The notes under the pieces were generated by a model. That model was not told the DNA's origin and made no database searches. It was given only the letters and a program-made list of their open reading frames with translations. From Gammaproteobacteria bacterium (lineage in GTDB: Bacteria; Pseudomonadota; Gammaproteobacteria; Steroidobacterales; Rariloculaceae), in assembly GCA_022819855.1 (NCBI GenBank), contig JAJEGN010000001.1, positions 1 through 64,000 of the forward strand: 64,000 nucleotides of DNA, read 5' to 3'. Numbering within the stretch: position 1 is the stretch's first letter; each line of letters begins with the position of its first letter. Shown in pieces: positions 18,315 to 27,450 of the stretch. Both the position numbers and the translations under genes were made by a program.

Positions 18315-19640
18315 CTATCGGGATTCCGCGTCTACCGCAGCGGCGGGCGCGTCGTCCTCCAGTTGCAGCACTTCCGTCGCGTCGTCGTCCGGCAGTGCTT
18401 CCACGGTTCTCAAACGCCGTTCCATCGCACGCGTGCGAACCTCCGTCGCGTCGATGGTATTTGACGCCGTGTTGAGCTGTCGCTTGACCTTCGCGAGCAC
18501 ATCGCCGAACTTGCCGAACTCGGTCTTGACCGCCGACAGCACCTTCCACACCTCGCTCGACCGCTTTTCGATCGCCAGTGTCCTGAACCCCATCCGCAGA
18601 CTGTTCAATATCGCCGACAGCGAGGTCGGGCCCGCAATGACCACGCGATGCTTGCGCTGGAGTGTTTCGAGCATTCCGGGTTGTCGCAACACCTCCGCGT
18701 AAAGTCCTTCGATCGGCAGGAACATGATGGCGAAATCGGTCGTGTGCGGAGGTTCGATGTACTTGTCCGAGATTTCCCTGGCGGAGCTTTCGACGGTACG
18801 CATGAGCGCGTCCGTCCACTTTCTGACGCCGTCCGCGTCCGCCGTTTGAGCCGCATCCAGAAGACGCTGATAGTCCTCCTGGGGAAACTTCGCGTCGATC
18901 GCAAGCCAGACGGGCGAGTCGTCGTCCTTGCCCGGAAGACGGATGGCGTATTCGACTGTTTCTGATGCTGAGGGATTGGGCCTTACGTTCTTCCGGTACT
19001 GGTCCGGCGACAGGATCTGCTCGAGGATGTCGCCGAGCTGATATTCCCCCCAGGTCCCCCGGGTCTTCACGTTGGTCAGTACGCGCTTGAGATCGCCGAC
19101 GCCCGCCGCCAGGTTCTGCATTTCTCCCAGGCCCTTCTGTACGGCTTCCAGGCGCTCGCTGACGAGTTTGAACGATTCCCCGAGCCGCTTTTCGAGCGTG
19201 GATTGCAGCTTCTCGTCGACCGTCTCGCGCATCTGTTCGAGCTTCTTTTCGTTGGATTCCTGCAGCGCCGCGAGTTGCTTGTCGATGACCTCGCGCAGCT
19301 TGTCGAGCCGGCCCTCGTTGGAGTCGACGAGGCTCCTGACGCGCTTCTCGACATCGGTGATCGATTCCTTCTGCTGTCCGCCCATCTCCTTCAATGCCGC
19401 GATGATGGACTCGCGCGCGGCCTTCTGATTCCCCGCGATCTCCTCGCGCAAACGCTTCGATTCCCCGGAGGCCTCGGACCGGCTGGCGCTGAATTCCTCG
19501 CGCATCTGGCGGGACTGGTCCGTGGGCTGCACCTGCGCGAGTCCGCGGTCGAGCCGCCACAGTTGCATCACGACGACCAGCAGGAGCAGAACCGTCAACA
19601 CGGCAAAAATCGGCAACAGGGGAAAGGGTTCCATAGACAC
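18315..19640 (-). CDS. rmuC: DNA recombination protein RmuC homologue
   Basis: This 441-aa protein has an N-terminal membrane anchor (residues 8-28), a long coiled coil (about 40-180, rich in Glu, Arg and Ser) and a C-terminal nuclease-like RmuC domain with TRGTWGEYQLGDILEQIL, AIDAKFPQEDYQRLL, FAIMFLPIEGLYAEVL and VVIAGPTSLSAILNSLRMGF. RmuC limits inverted-repeat recombination in E. coli. The length is near the family norm. It stands alone between the MBL-fold gene and a divergent FAD oxidoreductase gene. Confidence 0.93.
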   Translation of the reverse strand: MSMEPFPLLPIFAVLTVLLLLVVVMQLWRLDRGLAQVQPTDQSRQMREEFSASRSEASGESKRLREEIAGNQKAARESIIAALKEMGGQQKESITDVEKRVRSLVDSNEGRLDKLREVIDKQLAALQESNEKKLEQMRETVDEKLQSTLEKRLGESFKLVSERLEAVQKGLGEMQNLAAGVGDLKRVLTNVKTRGTWGEYQLGDILEQILSPDQYRKNVRPNPSASETVEYAIRLPGKDDDSPVWLAIDAKFPQEDYQRLLDAAQTADADGVRKWTDALMRTVESSAREISDKYIEPPHTTDFAIMFLPIEGLYAEVLRQPGMLETLQRKHRVVIAGPTSLSAILNSLRMGFRTLAIEKRSSEVWKVLSAVKTEFGKFGDVLAKVKRQLNTASNTIDATEVRTRAMERRLRTVEALPDDDATEVLQLEDDAPAAAVDAESR

Positions 19641-19828
19641 TCCGGCATCGATGCGCGTGGCCGCCGATTATGGCGACACGGGCGCGGAAATCATACGATC
19701 ACACGAAAGGACATCGCCGGAGGACGCATGGCGGAAACCATCGTACCGCGTCGCCGGCGCCATCGACGTGTCCTCGACCGGATGTTTACACTACGCCACT
19801 TTCTGGTACCCGTGGCGTTGATTGGATC

Positions 19829-21265
19829 ATGGAAGCTTCCTCGAACAACACCGTCGCCGAGCCGGCACGACAAACACCAGTCTACGGTCAATGCGACGTA
19901 CTCGTCGTCGGCGGCGGGCCGGCCGGAACGGCTGCGGCCGTGGCCGCGGCGCGCGAAGGCGCAGACGTCGTTCTCGTCGAGCGTTACGGCTGCCTGGGCG
20001 GACTGTCCACGGGCGGCCTCGTCTCGTGGATCGACCGCATGGCCGACTGGCAGGGAAATCTCGTCGTTGCCGGCATCGGCGAGGAGATCATGGATCGCTG
20101 CGGCAAGGACACGACACTCGGTCCGGAACGCGACATCTGGGGCTCGAAGAACCCCGTCGAAGCCGCATACTGGCGTGTGCGGACCGCGGCCCTGCGCGGT
20201 ACCGTTCAATGGTCCCCCACTGTCGATCCCGAAATCCTCAAGCTCGTCTCACACGACATCGTCCGGGAGGCGAAGGTCCATGTGCTCATGCATTGCTGGG
20301 TTTTCGCGGCGATCGGAGAGGACAACGCCGTCACCGGCGTGATCTTCGAAAGCAAGCAGGGCCGCTACGCGCTCAAGGCCCCGGTCGTCATCGACTGCAC
20401 CGGCGACGGCGACGTGTTCGCCTATGCGAACGCGCGTTACGACGACGATTTCGATGCCGAGAGCGCCCATGCGCGGCTCAACACGAGCTTCCGCTTCGGC
20501 AACGTCAACATGCGCCGCTATCTCGACTTTCGCATGCTGCGCCACGCCGAGCACAAGGACGTCATGCGCCGCGCCGCCGCCGAAGGCATCAAGCTTCTGG
20601 CGCACCCGACGCCGTACGAGTCCGTTGCGCTCTTCCTGACCCCGAAGCTCGCCGGCTACTCTGCGCTCAACATCGCGGATCTCACGGAAGTGGAGTTCAT
20701 CTCCCGCGACGTCGCCCGCAAGGGGCTCGAGTTCTACCGCGCGAACGTGCCGGGCTTCGAGCGCGCCTGGATCCATGACACGGCAGCGCAGATCGGCACG
20801 CGCCACGCGCGTCGTCTCACAGGCGTCGAGCGCATCACCATCGATCACTGGCGCGCGGACGGCAGCTATTCCGACAGCATCGGGCTTTGCCCGGGATTCA
20901 CCGAAGCGTTCCCGACGTTGCAGATTCCCTACCGCAGCCTCGTCCCGGAGTCTGTCGAGGGGCTGCTCGCGGCGGGCCGCAACCTCTCTGCCGATACCAA
21001 GTCGCACGCGGCGCTGCGCGAGATCCCCGAATGCTGGGTCATGGGGGAAGCCACGGGAATCGCGGCGGCAATGGCCGTATCCGCCAACATCGCAGTTCGC
21101 GACGTTCCTGTTGCGGAACTACAGTCGCGACTCGAGAAGCGGGGCGCGATCATCGATCCGCCCGGCAACTGGCGCGGCCGGCGCGACGACGGAGCGAGTA
21201 CCGAAACGGAACTTGAGGATTCGATTCACTGGCGTGCAGTCGACGAGCAACGCGCGTTCGATTGA
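19829..21265 (+). CDS. FAD-dependent oxidoreductase
   Basis: This 478-aa protein starts at the ATG at 19829, shortly before a Rossmann dinucleotide-binding site (DVLVVGGGPAGTAAAVAAA, with the acidic end VLVERYGCLGG). The pattern GGLSTGGLVSW, VIDCTGDGDVFAYA and LLAAGRNLSADTKSHAALR matches the FAD_oxidored family of putative dehydrogenases or hydroxylase-like flavoproteins. No signal peptide is visible, so it is cytoplasmic. It is convergent with the IlvD-type dehydratase gene, which suggests a shared catabolic role, but the substrate is unknown. Confidence 0.86.
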   Translation: MEASSNNTVAEPARQTPVYGQCDVLVVGGGPAGTAAAVAAAREGADVVLVERYGCLGGLSTGGLVSWIDRMADWQGNLVVAGIGEEIMDRCGKDTTLGPERDIWGSKNPVEAAYWRVRTAALRGTVQWSPTVDPEILKLVSHDIVREAKVHVLMHCWVFAAIGEDNAVTGVIFESKQGRYALKAPVVIDCTGDGDVFAYANARYDDDFDAESAHARLNTSFRFGNVNMRRYLDFRMLRHAEHKDVMRRAAAEGIKLLAHPTPYESVALFLTPKLAGYSALNIADLTEVEFISRDVARKGLEFYRANVPGFERAWIHDTAAQIGTRHARRLTGVERITIDHWRADGSYSDSIGLCPGFTEAFPTLQIPYRSLVPESVEGLLAAGRNLSADTKSHAALREIPECWVMGEATGIAAAMAVSANIAVRDVPVAELQSRLEKRGAIIDPPGNWRGRRDDGASTETELEDSIHWRAVDEQRAFD

Positions 21266-21315
21266 TGCCCCTGCCGGAGGCCCGCGAAGCGGTCCCGGTA
21301 ACACGCTGACCGCAT

Positions 21316-23001
21316 TCAGTCGCAGGGCAGCAGCACGGCTCCCGTCGACATGCCCTGCACGTCGCGCCGGTAGATCGAGAGGTATCCGGACGCATCGGGC
21401 AGTTCGCGTACGCCGAGTTCCGAGCGTCGCTGTGCCAGTTCCTCGGCAGGCACATCGAGATCCATCGTGCGCGCATCGACGTCGATCGATATCCGGTCGC
21501 CGTTGCGGACCAGCGCGATCGGCCCATCCACGGCGCTCTCGGGGGAGACTTCGGCGATGGTCATGCCCTTGTTGCAAAGTCCCGAAAGCTGGCCGTCGGT
21601 GATGAACGCCGCCTTGTGCGTGAGATCCGCCGCGAAGAGCGCATAGACGATCGACGAAGCGCCGCCGGCCATGCCCGGACCGCCCTTCGGTCCCATGCTA
21701 CGCGCGACAAGCACGTGCCCCGCCTGCACGTCCCCGCGCCTGATCGCCGCGATCGCTTCGGCCGCGTTTTCGAAGACGATGGCTTCGCCGTCGAATCGCC
21801 TGGCCACCGAGTCCTGCACGGCGCCAAGCTTGAGAATCGCGCTCTCCGGCGCGAGCGAGCCGCGCAGCACCACGATCGACGCCTGGTCCGCAACCGGCCG
21901 CGTCAGCGGTCGGATCAGTTCGTCATCCACGACTTCCGCTTCGGCGACGAGTTCGCCCATCTTCCGGCCGCCGACCGTGAGCGCGTCCTTGTCGAGCAGC
22001 GGTTGGAGCTGTCTGAGCAGCGCGCTCGCGCCGCCGGCCTGTTCGAATTCGTCGATCGTGTGCTCGCCGTTGGGGCGCACGGCGCTCAGAACCGGAACGT
22101 CGCGACCGAGTTCGTTGGTCAGACCGAAGATGTCGATATCGACGCCCGCCTCCTCCGCCGTCGCCTGCAGGTGCTTGATGCAGTTGATCGAACCGCTGAT
22201 CGCGAGCATGGCCCGCGTGGCGTTGCGAAATGCCGCCGGCGTCAGGATTTCACGCGGCTTGAGATCGTCGTGGACCATCTCGACGATTCGCTCGCCGGAC
22301 AGCCGCGCCTGCTCAAACATGCGGGGACTGTTGGCAAGCACCGGCGCGCTGCCCGGCAGCGTCATGCCGAGCACCTCGCAAACGACATGCATGGAATTGG
22401 CCGTCGCCATGCCCTGGCACACGCCGGGGCCCTGGATCGCGACATCCGTCATCGCCAGCAGCCGCTCGCGAGGCAGCTTGCCGAGCGCCGCCTGCACGGA
22501 AGCCACGAACACGTCCTCGATATCGACGTGCTCGCCGTCGAGCTTGCCGGCAGGCTGGTAACCGCAGATGACGAGGATCGTCGGAATGTCGAGCCGCCCG
22601 GCCGCCATGAGGTGGGCCGGCATCGTCTTGTCGCAGGAACTCAGACAGACCATGCCGTCGAGCTGACCGCCTTCGACCGCGATCTCGATGTCGTTGACGA
22701 GCAAATCGCGACTCGGGAGGATGTAACCGCCCTGATGGCCCATCCCGATCATCAGGTCGCTCGGCGCAGAGGTCCTGATCTCGATCGGGTAGCCGCCGGC
22801 ATTGCGAATCCCCTGTTTGACGACCTCCGAGACGCCGTCGAGGTGACGGTAGCAGACGGCAAGCTCCGACGAGCTGTTGACGATGGCGATCTTCGGCTTC
22901 TCGAGATCCTCGTCGGTGAGCCCCATCGCCCTCCAATGAGTGCGCCGCAGCGCCTCCCAGGTCGTCCCGGGTTGCGCGCTGCTGCGTAGCTTTCGTTTCA
23001 T
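21316..23001 (-). CDS. IlvD/Edd-family dehydratase
   Basis: This 561-aa cytosolic Fe-S dehydratase starts at the ATG at 23001 after AAGGGAAG. Cluster-binding segments include CLSSCDKTMPAHLMAA and GVCQGMATANSM; the C-terminal part has GGPGMAGGASSIVYAL and TDGQLSG. The family includes dihydroxy-acid dehydratase (valine/isoleucine synthesis) and sugar-acid dehydratases (xylonate, arabinonate, galactonate). Lack of other ilv genes nearby and the catabolic surroundings favour a sugar-acid dehydratase, but specificity cannot be read from motifs. Confidence 0.88.
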   Translation of the reverse strand: MKRKLRSSAQPGTTWEALRRTHWRAMGLTDEDLEKPKIAIVNSSSELAVCYRHLDGVSEVVKQGIRNAGGYPIEIRTSAPSDLMIGMGHQGGYILPSRDLLVNDIEIAVEGGQLDGMVCLSSCDKTMPAHLMAAGRLDIPTILVICGYQPAGKLDGEHVDIEDVFVASVQAALGKLPRERLLAMTDVAIQGPGVCQGMATANSMHVVCEVLGMTLPGSAPVLANSPRMFEQARLSGERIVEMVHDDLKPREILTPAAFRNATRAMLAISGSINCIKHLQATAEEAGVDIDIFGLTNELGRDVPVLSAVRPNGEHTIDEFEQAGGASALLRQLQPLLDKDALTVGGRKMGELVAEAEVVDDELIRPLTRPVADQASIVVLRGSLAPESAILKLGAVQDSVARRFDGEAIVFENAAEAIAAIRRGDVQAGHVLVARSMGPKGGPGMAGGASSIVYALFAADLTHKAAFITDGQLSGLCNKGMTIAEVSPESAVDGPIALVRNGDRISIDVDARTMDLDVPAEELAQRRSELGVRELPDASGYLSIYRRDVQGMSTGAVLLPCD

Positions 23002-23113
23002 GCTTCCCTTCGGCCTTGACACGGCGTCAACCCGGCCGCGATCGGGTCAAAACGGCTTCGGTCTTGCTGACCTTCGCACGATCAACGACTTGCGGCCGAC
23101 TTTGCGCCGACTG

Positions 23114-23899
23114 TCAGCTCACGACGACTTCGATCTCGCCGAGCCCCTCGATGCCGGCATTGATCACATCGCCGGGAACGACGAGGCCGATATTCTCGGG
23201 CGTTCCGGTCAGGATGATGTCTCCGGCCGCAAGCTCGTAGTGCTGCGACAGAATGGAAATCCCTTCCGGCACCGACCATCGCTGCAGCGAGAGGTCCGAA
23301 TCCTGCCGGATCTCGCCGTTGACGCTGAGCCAGATCCTGCCGTTAACGGCATGGCCGTTGGTCTCCACGGGATACAGCGGCCCGCAGGGCGCCGAGTTGT
23401 CGAACGACTTGCTGATCGCCCAGGGCCGTGACAACGACTGCGCGACCTGCTGCAGATCCTGCCGCGTCATGTCGAGACCGACGCCGTAGCCGAAGACGTG
23501 ATCGAGCGCATCGGCCGGATCGATGTCCCTGCCGCCGCTGTGCAGCGCCACGACCATCTCGCCTTCGTAGCGAAGCTCGCTCGTCATCGGCGGATACGGG
23601 AAGCCCTTGCGGTAGTCGGTCACGGCGTCGCGCGGTTTGATGAAGAAGAACGGCGGCGTCTCGTCCGGATTGTCGCCGCTCTCGATCGCATGAGCGCGAT
23701 AGTTGCGGCCGAGGCAGTAGACGCGCCGTACCGGAAAGCGTTGATCGGAACCGGCAATCTCCATCGAGACGACGTCCGGCGGGTCGATGACGTAGTCCGT
23801 GCCCTGGGCACGGGCCGTGCCCGACACACAGGCCGCCGTGGCGACTGCGGCACTTCCTGTCAGGAATTTTCGCCGGCTCGCGTTTTCGGTATCTCTCAT
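23114..23899 (-). CDS. fumarylacetoacetate hydrolase-family protein with export leader
   Basis: This 261-aa protein starts at the ATG at 23899 preceded by GAGGGGAA; an upstream open stretch to 24298 has no family similarity and was excluded. The N-terminus has a twin-arginine motif (SRRKFLTGSAAVATAACV). The rest is a FAH fold: RVYCLGRNYRAHAIE, PPFFFIKPRDAV, YEGEMVVALHSGG, HVFGYGVGLDMTRQDLQ and DIILTGTPENIG. FAH-fold enzymes cleave C-C bonds or decarboxylate 2-oxo acids and are normally cytosolic, so an exported copy is unusual. It is divergent from the tannase-like gene. Confidence 0.86.
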   Translation of the reverse strand: MRDTENASRRKFLTGSAAVATAACVSGTARAQGTDYVIDPPDVVSMEIAGSDQRFPVRRVYCLGRNYRAHAIESGDNPDETPPFFFIKPRDAVTDYRKGFPYPPMTSELRYEGEMVVALHSGGRDIDPADALDHVFGYGVGLDMTRQDLQQVAQSLSRPWAISKSFDNSAPCGPLYPVETNGHAVNGRIWLSVNGEIRQDSDLSLQRWSVPEGISILSQHYELAAGDIILTGTPENIGLVVPGDVINAGIEGLGEIEVVVS

Positions 23900-24185
23900 G
23901 GTGCGATTCCCCTCTCTGCGTTTCGATTCAGGCGCGATTGCACGGAGATGATAGTAGCAATCGCGGGCGGTTACTAAACTCGCTCGCACTCGGCAACACC
24001 AGTAGTAGCCGCGGTCGGCTCGCCAGCAAGCCTGACGACCACCGGGAGGCTGCGGACTCTCCCGTGCAGCGGCGGCGCCATTACCGAGGTGTCGAACCCG
24101 AATGGCGCCGCAATTCCCGTTCCGGTAGATTCTTCGAACCGGCCGGGCGGCACGTGCCTGGCAAACATCACAAGGGGGACTGGCG

Positions 24186-25802
24186 ATGCGGGGTATTTCA
24201 CGAATGGCGGCAGTCGCGTTCGCCTGGATGCTGACCATGGGCGCGAGTCTCGCATTGCCCGCGACCGCGGCCGCGCAGGCCTTCTCCAACGCCGGCAACT
24301 CAAGCGTCGACTACTCCGCCGCCGACATCGCGCCCGGCAAGGCCTGCGAGGCGTTAAACGGGTTCGACGGCGACGATATCCTGCAACTCGAAGCCGTTGC
24401 CGTGCCCGTCGCAGAAGCCGCGCCGGCGTATTGTCTCGTCACCGGGCTCATCGATCCCGAGATCGCTTTCGAGGTCGCGCTGCCCGCGAACTGGAACGGG
24501 CGCTTCTACATGATCGGCAACGGCGGACACGCCGGGCAGGCGCTCGATTCTCCCGGCCGCGTCGCCGACCGCCACCAGGCGCTCGGGCTCGGGTTCGCGT
24601 TCGCGCAGACGAACACCGGCCACGACGCACGCGAGGAACCCGGCGCGACCTTCGTCCTTTCGAATCCGCAAAAGGCAATCGACTACGCGTATCGGGCCGT
24701 GCACCTGACGGCGGTGACGGCGAAAGTGATCACCGCGGACTACTACGGCAGACCGGTAGCCCATGCCTACTGGAACTCCTGTTCCAACGGCGGCCGCCAG
24801 GGGCTCATCGAAGCCCAGCGCTATCCGGATGACTTCGACGGCATCGTCGCCAACGCGCCCTGGGTCGACCAGACCGGTTTCACGATCGGCGCGCTCTGGA
24901 ACCAGCGAGCTCTCGACGAAGCGCCGGTCTCGCCGGCCAAGATGACTCTCGTCGCGGACCGCGTGATGGCAATCTGCGACGCCGTCGACGGCCTCACCGA
25001 CGGCCTCATCGACGATCCGCGCGCCTGCGATTTCGATCCGGCCCGCGACATCCCGATGTGCAGCGCCGGAACCGATGCGGACGACTGCCTGACGCCCGAC
25101 CAGGCTGGCGCCATCGCCAGCATCTACGGCGGCGTGGTCAGCAACGGCGAACCGTACTTCCCGGGCTTCGAGCCGGGAAGCGAAGCCGTGGTGACCGGCC
25201 TTTTCGGCGGTGGCGCCGGCAGCGGCTGGCTCAACGTGATCGTTCCGGCGCAAGCCGGCGCAACCGTCGCGGATTTCAGGCTTGCCGACAACACGATGAA
25301 ATATCTCGTCTTCGATCCGCCGCAACCGGACTGGGACTACCGCAGCTTTGACTTCGACCGGGACGTCGAACTGCTGGACGCGTGGGGCGAACAGGCCGAC
25401 GCCAACGACCCCGATCTGCAGGCGTTCCAGGCGCGCGGCGGCAAGCTCATCATGACCTACGGCTGGGCCGACGCGATCCTGCAGCCGCAGATGGGCGTGA
25501 ACTACTACGAGCGCGCGGTCGAAGTGAACGGACCGAACACGCCCGACTTCTTCCGGCTCTTCATGATCCCAGGCATGGCGCACTGCGGAGGCGGCATCGG
25601 TCCGGACCGCCACGACGCCGTGAGCGCGCTCATCGACTGGGTCGAGGCGGGGCAGGCGCCGAATTCGATGCTCGCGAGCAAGGTGGAGAATGGCGAGGTC
25701 GTGCGGACGCGGCCGCTATGCCCCTACCCGCAGGTTGCGCGCTACTCGGGCGAAGGCAGCATCGACGATGCGGCCAGTTTCAGTTGCGTCGTGCCGGAGT
25801 AG
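24186..25802 (+). CDS. tannase/feruloyl esterase family protein, secreted
   Basis: This 538-aa protein has a signal peptide (residues 1-31, ending ATAAAQA) and a GGGGG run before the ATG. Catalytic elements of the tannase family are visible: SCSNGGRQGL (nucleophile Ser with its paired Cys), YGWADAILQP (Asp) and GMAHCGGG (His and partner Cys), giving the family's CS-D-HC arrangement. It probably hydrolyses aromatic esters such as ferulate or gallate esters outside the cytoplasm, and might feed the neighbouring FAH-fold and dehydratase genes (inference). Confidence 0.9.
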   Translation: MRGISRMAAVAFAWMLTMGASLALPATAAAQAFSNAGNSSVDYSAADIAPGKACEALNGFDGDDILQLEAVAVPVAEAAPAYCLVTGLIDPEIAFEVALPANWNGRFYMIGNGGHAGQALDSPGRVADRHQALGLGFAFAQTNTGHDAREEPGATFVLSNPQKAIDYAYRAVHLTAVTAKVITADYYGRPVAHAYWNSCSNGGRQGLIEAQRYPDDFDGIVANAPWVDQTGFTIGALWNQRALDEAPVSPAKMTLVADRVMAICDAVDGLTDGLIDDPRACDFDPARDIPMCSAGTDADDCLTPDQAGAIASIYGGVVSNGEPYFPGFEPGSEAVVTGLFGGGAGSGWLNVIVPAQAGATVADFRLADNTMKYLVFDPPQPDWDYRSFDFDRDVELLDAWGEQADANDPDLQAFQARGGKLIMTYGWADAILQPQMGVNYYERAVEVNGPNTPDFFRLFMIPGMAHCGGGIGPDRHDAVSALIDWVEAGQAPNSMLASKVENGEVVRTRPLCPYPQVARYSGEGSIDDAASFSCVVPE

Positions 25803-25953
25803 TAGCACGAGCCCGCATTGACGGGCGGTAGAACACGGGCGCGGGCGCGTTAAGCCCTTACCCCTTGTTCAGTCGAGGTGTTGTCGCGACTTTACTGCGA
25901 CAATTAGCGATTCTTCAAAACTTTAGCGCTAAAAAGCACTACGTCTTGCGTGC

Positions 25954-26379
25954 CTATTGCGAGCTCGGCGCTCCGATGCCGGTCGAACCTACTTCGAGCG
26001 TCGAGCCGTCCGGCAGCGTGACCGAACCGCCGTTGGCCGTGTTCGAACCGTCGCGCGAGCGGTAGCCGAGGATAACGACCTCGGTACCCGGCGGCAGGGA
26101 ATCCCGGTTCCAGCCGCGGCGGATCAGCGCGTTGGGCGCCCCGCCCTCGATCGCCCATTCCTGGACCTCTCCGGCGTCGGTCGTGACGCGCAGGTAGATC
26201 CAGGAGTGCGGGTTCGTGAATTCCATGCGGATCACTTCGCCGCGCAGGCGGATCGGCTGATTGATGTCGAACTCCGCCGCGAACGAGTGGTGGGCGGCGG
26301 CGGATCCCGCGGCAAGCGCGGCCAAGAGGGCGGCGAACACCGTAGCGATTCCGGCGGCGGCTTGAGTCTTCGATGACAT
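25954..26379 (-). CDS. stand-alone DUF6152-type secreted protein
   Basis: This 141-aa protein starts at the ATG at 26379 (GAGG upstream); GTG at 26400 is the alternative. The signal peptide (residues 1-29) ends AAA and the mature part starts His30-His31-Ser-Phe. It has TNPHSWIYLRV, WAIEGGAPNALIRRGW and VVILGYRSRDG, all as in the other single-domain copy at 2995-3387. The gene immediately upstream (26449-27282) is a stand-alone GYS-domain protein on the same strand, so the pair looks like the split form of the fused proteins. Function is unknown. Confidence 0.82.
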   Translation of the reverse strand: MSSKTQAAAGIATVFAALLAALAAGSAAAHHSFAAEFDINQPIRLRGEVIRMEFTNPHSWIYLRVTTDAGEVQEWAIEGGAPNALIRRGWNRDSLPPGTEVVILGYRSRDGSNTANGGSVTLPDGSTLEVGSTGIGAPSSQ

Positions 26380-26448
26380 CGGGCGTACCTCGTGTTTCAC
26401 CGTGGTGAGCTGGAGCGAGCGCAGCGCTGCCCGTCCCTGCAGTAGAGT

Positions 26449-27282
26449 TTACGGAGCTTCGGCTTCGGCCTCAGGCTCGGGATCTCGCGTCATGAACTCA
26501 CCGTAAATCAGCTCTTCGGAGAAGCTCACGCAATTGAATTCGAGCAGCCGCGCGTTGTCGTCGATGTGCCGGTAGAGCGGCATGCTGATCGTCCACGGCC
26601 GCGAGAACGTCTGCGGATCGTCGATCGTGGCCTCGTACTGCATCGTGTTGTCGTCGATCAGCGTATAGCGCTCGGTCACGATCATCGCCGAACTGTGATG
26701 GTTGCCGGCACGGTCGAACCAGGTCCGGTCGAGATTCGAGTTGACTTCGATCACGAGCGCGTCGCCGTCCCAGGAGCCGTTTGACCGGCCCATCCACAGG
26801 TCGACGGGCGCGATCTGGTGATCGGTCATGTACACGGGACGGTTGGCGTTGGCGTACGTGTACGAGAACAGGATGACGTCGCCTTCGCCCTGGATGATCT
26901 GAAACGGGTAAGGCATGTAGGTGGCGCGCGGAATCCCGGCCATGTAGCAATTGGCTTCGGGGTCGGAAGCGGGCCACCCTGCGCGGTTCTCCTCGCGTCT
27001 GGCCAGAGCTTCCGGCAGATAGGGGATTTCGCCGCCGACCACGACGCTTTGCCCCGCCGGGATGGCGGCGATCGCGCCAAGCTGCCAGAACCGCTCGAGG
27101 GGCTCGGCGCCATGAGCTTCGAGGTTCCAGTGGGCGGTATTCATCGCCTGCCAGATGCCGTTGAGATTCGGCCTGTCGCCGATCCGGTCGGGCCGCTCGC
27201 GCTCCTGGGCTGCGGCGCCCTGCGCGAAACCCAGCGTTACTCCGGCGAGCAGGCAAACGATAGCTGGCAGTCGGTTGTACAT
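26449..27282 (-). CDS. secreted GYS-domain family protein (variant signature)
   Basis: This 277-aa protein has a signal peptide ending GAAAQ, then DRPNLNGIWQAM. The C-terminal half has a modified signature, MGRSNGSWDGDALVIEV (GRSN instead of GYS), then VTERYTLIDDNTMQYE and DDPQTFSRPWTI, followed by an acidic Glu-Ala-Pro tail. It is upstream of and probably co-transcribed with the DUF6152-type gene at 25954. Its start lies inside the 93-bp tandem repeat and is divergent from 27419. Function is unknown. Confidence 0.76.
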   Translation of the reverse strand: MYNRLPAIVCLLAGVTLGFAQGAAAQERERPDRIGDRPNLNGIWQAMNTAHWNLEAHGAEPLERFWQLGAIAAIPAGQSVVVGGEIPYLPEALARREENRAGWPASDPEANCYMAGIPRATYMPYPFQIIQGEGDVILFSYTYANANRPVYMTDHQIAPVDLWMGRSNGSWDGDALVIEVNSNLDRTWFDRAGNHHSSAMIVTERYTLIDDNTMQYEATIDDPQTFSRPWTISMPLYRHIDDNARLLEFNCVSFSEELIYGEFMTRDPEPEAEAEAP

Positions 27283-27450
27283 GCGCTAATTTTATCTGAC
27301 AATCATCCCGAACGGGAGGCCACGATGATTCTCCGCAAGCCGGTCGACCCCGGCGTCTGGCAGTCGGCCGTGCATGCGCCTAATATTAGCTGACGTTCGT
27401 CCCGAACGGGAGACCGCAATGATTCTCCGAAATTCGATCCATCCCAGCGT
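27264..27450. repeat. two tandem 93-94-bp copies covering a divergent promoter region
   Basis: Copies begin CTGGCAGTCGG at 27264 and 27357. Both contain CATGCGC (the start codon of the minus-strand gene), CCCGAACGGGAG and ATGATTCTCCG (the start of the plus-strand gene). Copy 1 therefore holds a short open frame of 22 codons (27325-27393) that mimics the first codons of the real gene at 27419. The copies have diverged by roughly a fifth. The duplicated unit spans the whole intergenic control region. Confidence 0.8.

Noticed and set aside
23900..24298. Upstream part of the open frame before the FAH-fold gene
   Set aside because: No similarity. The ATG at 23899 has a ribosome site and begins the twin-arginine leader.
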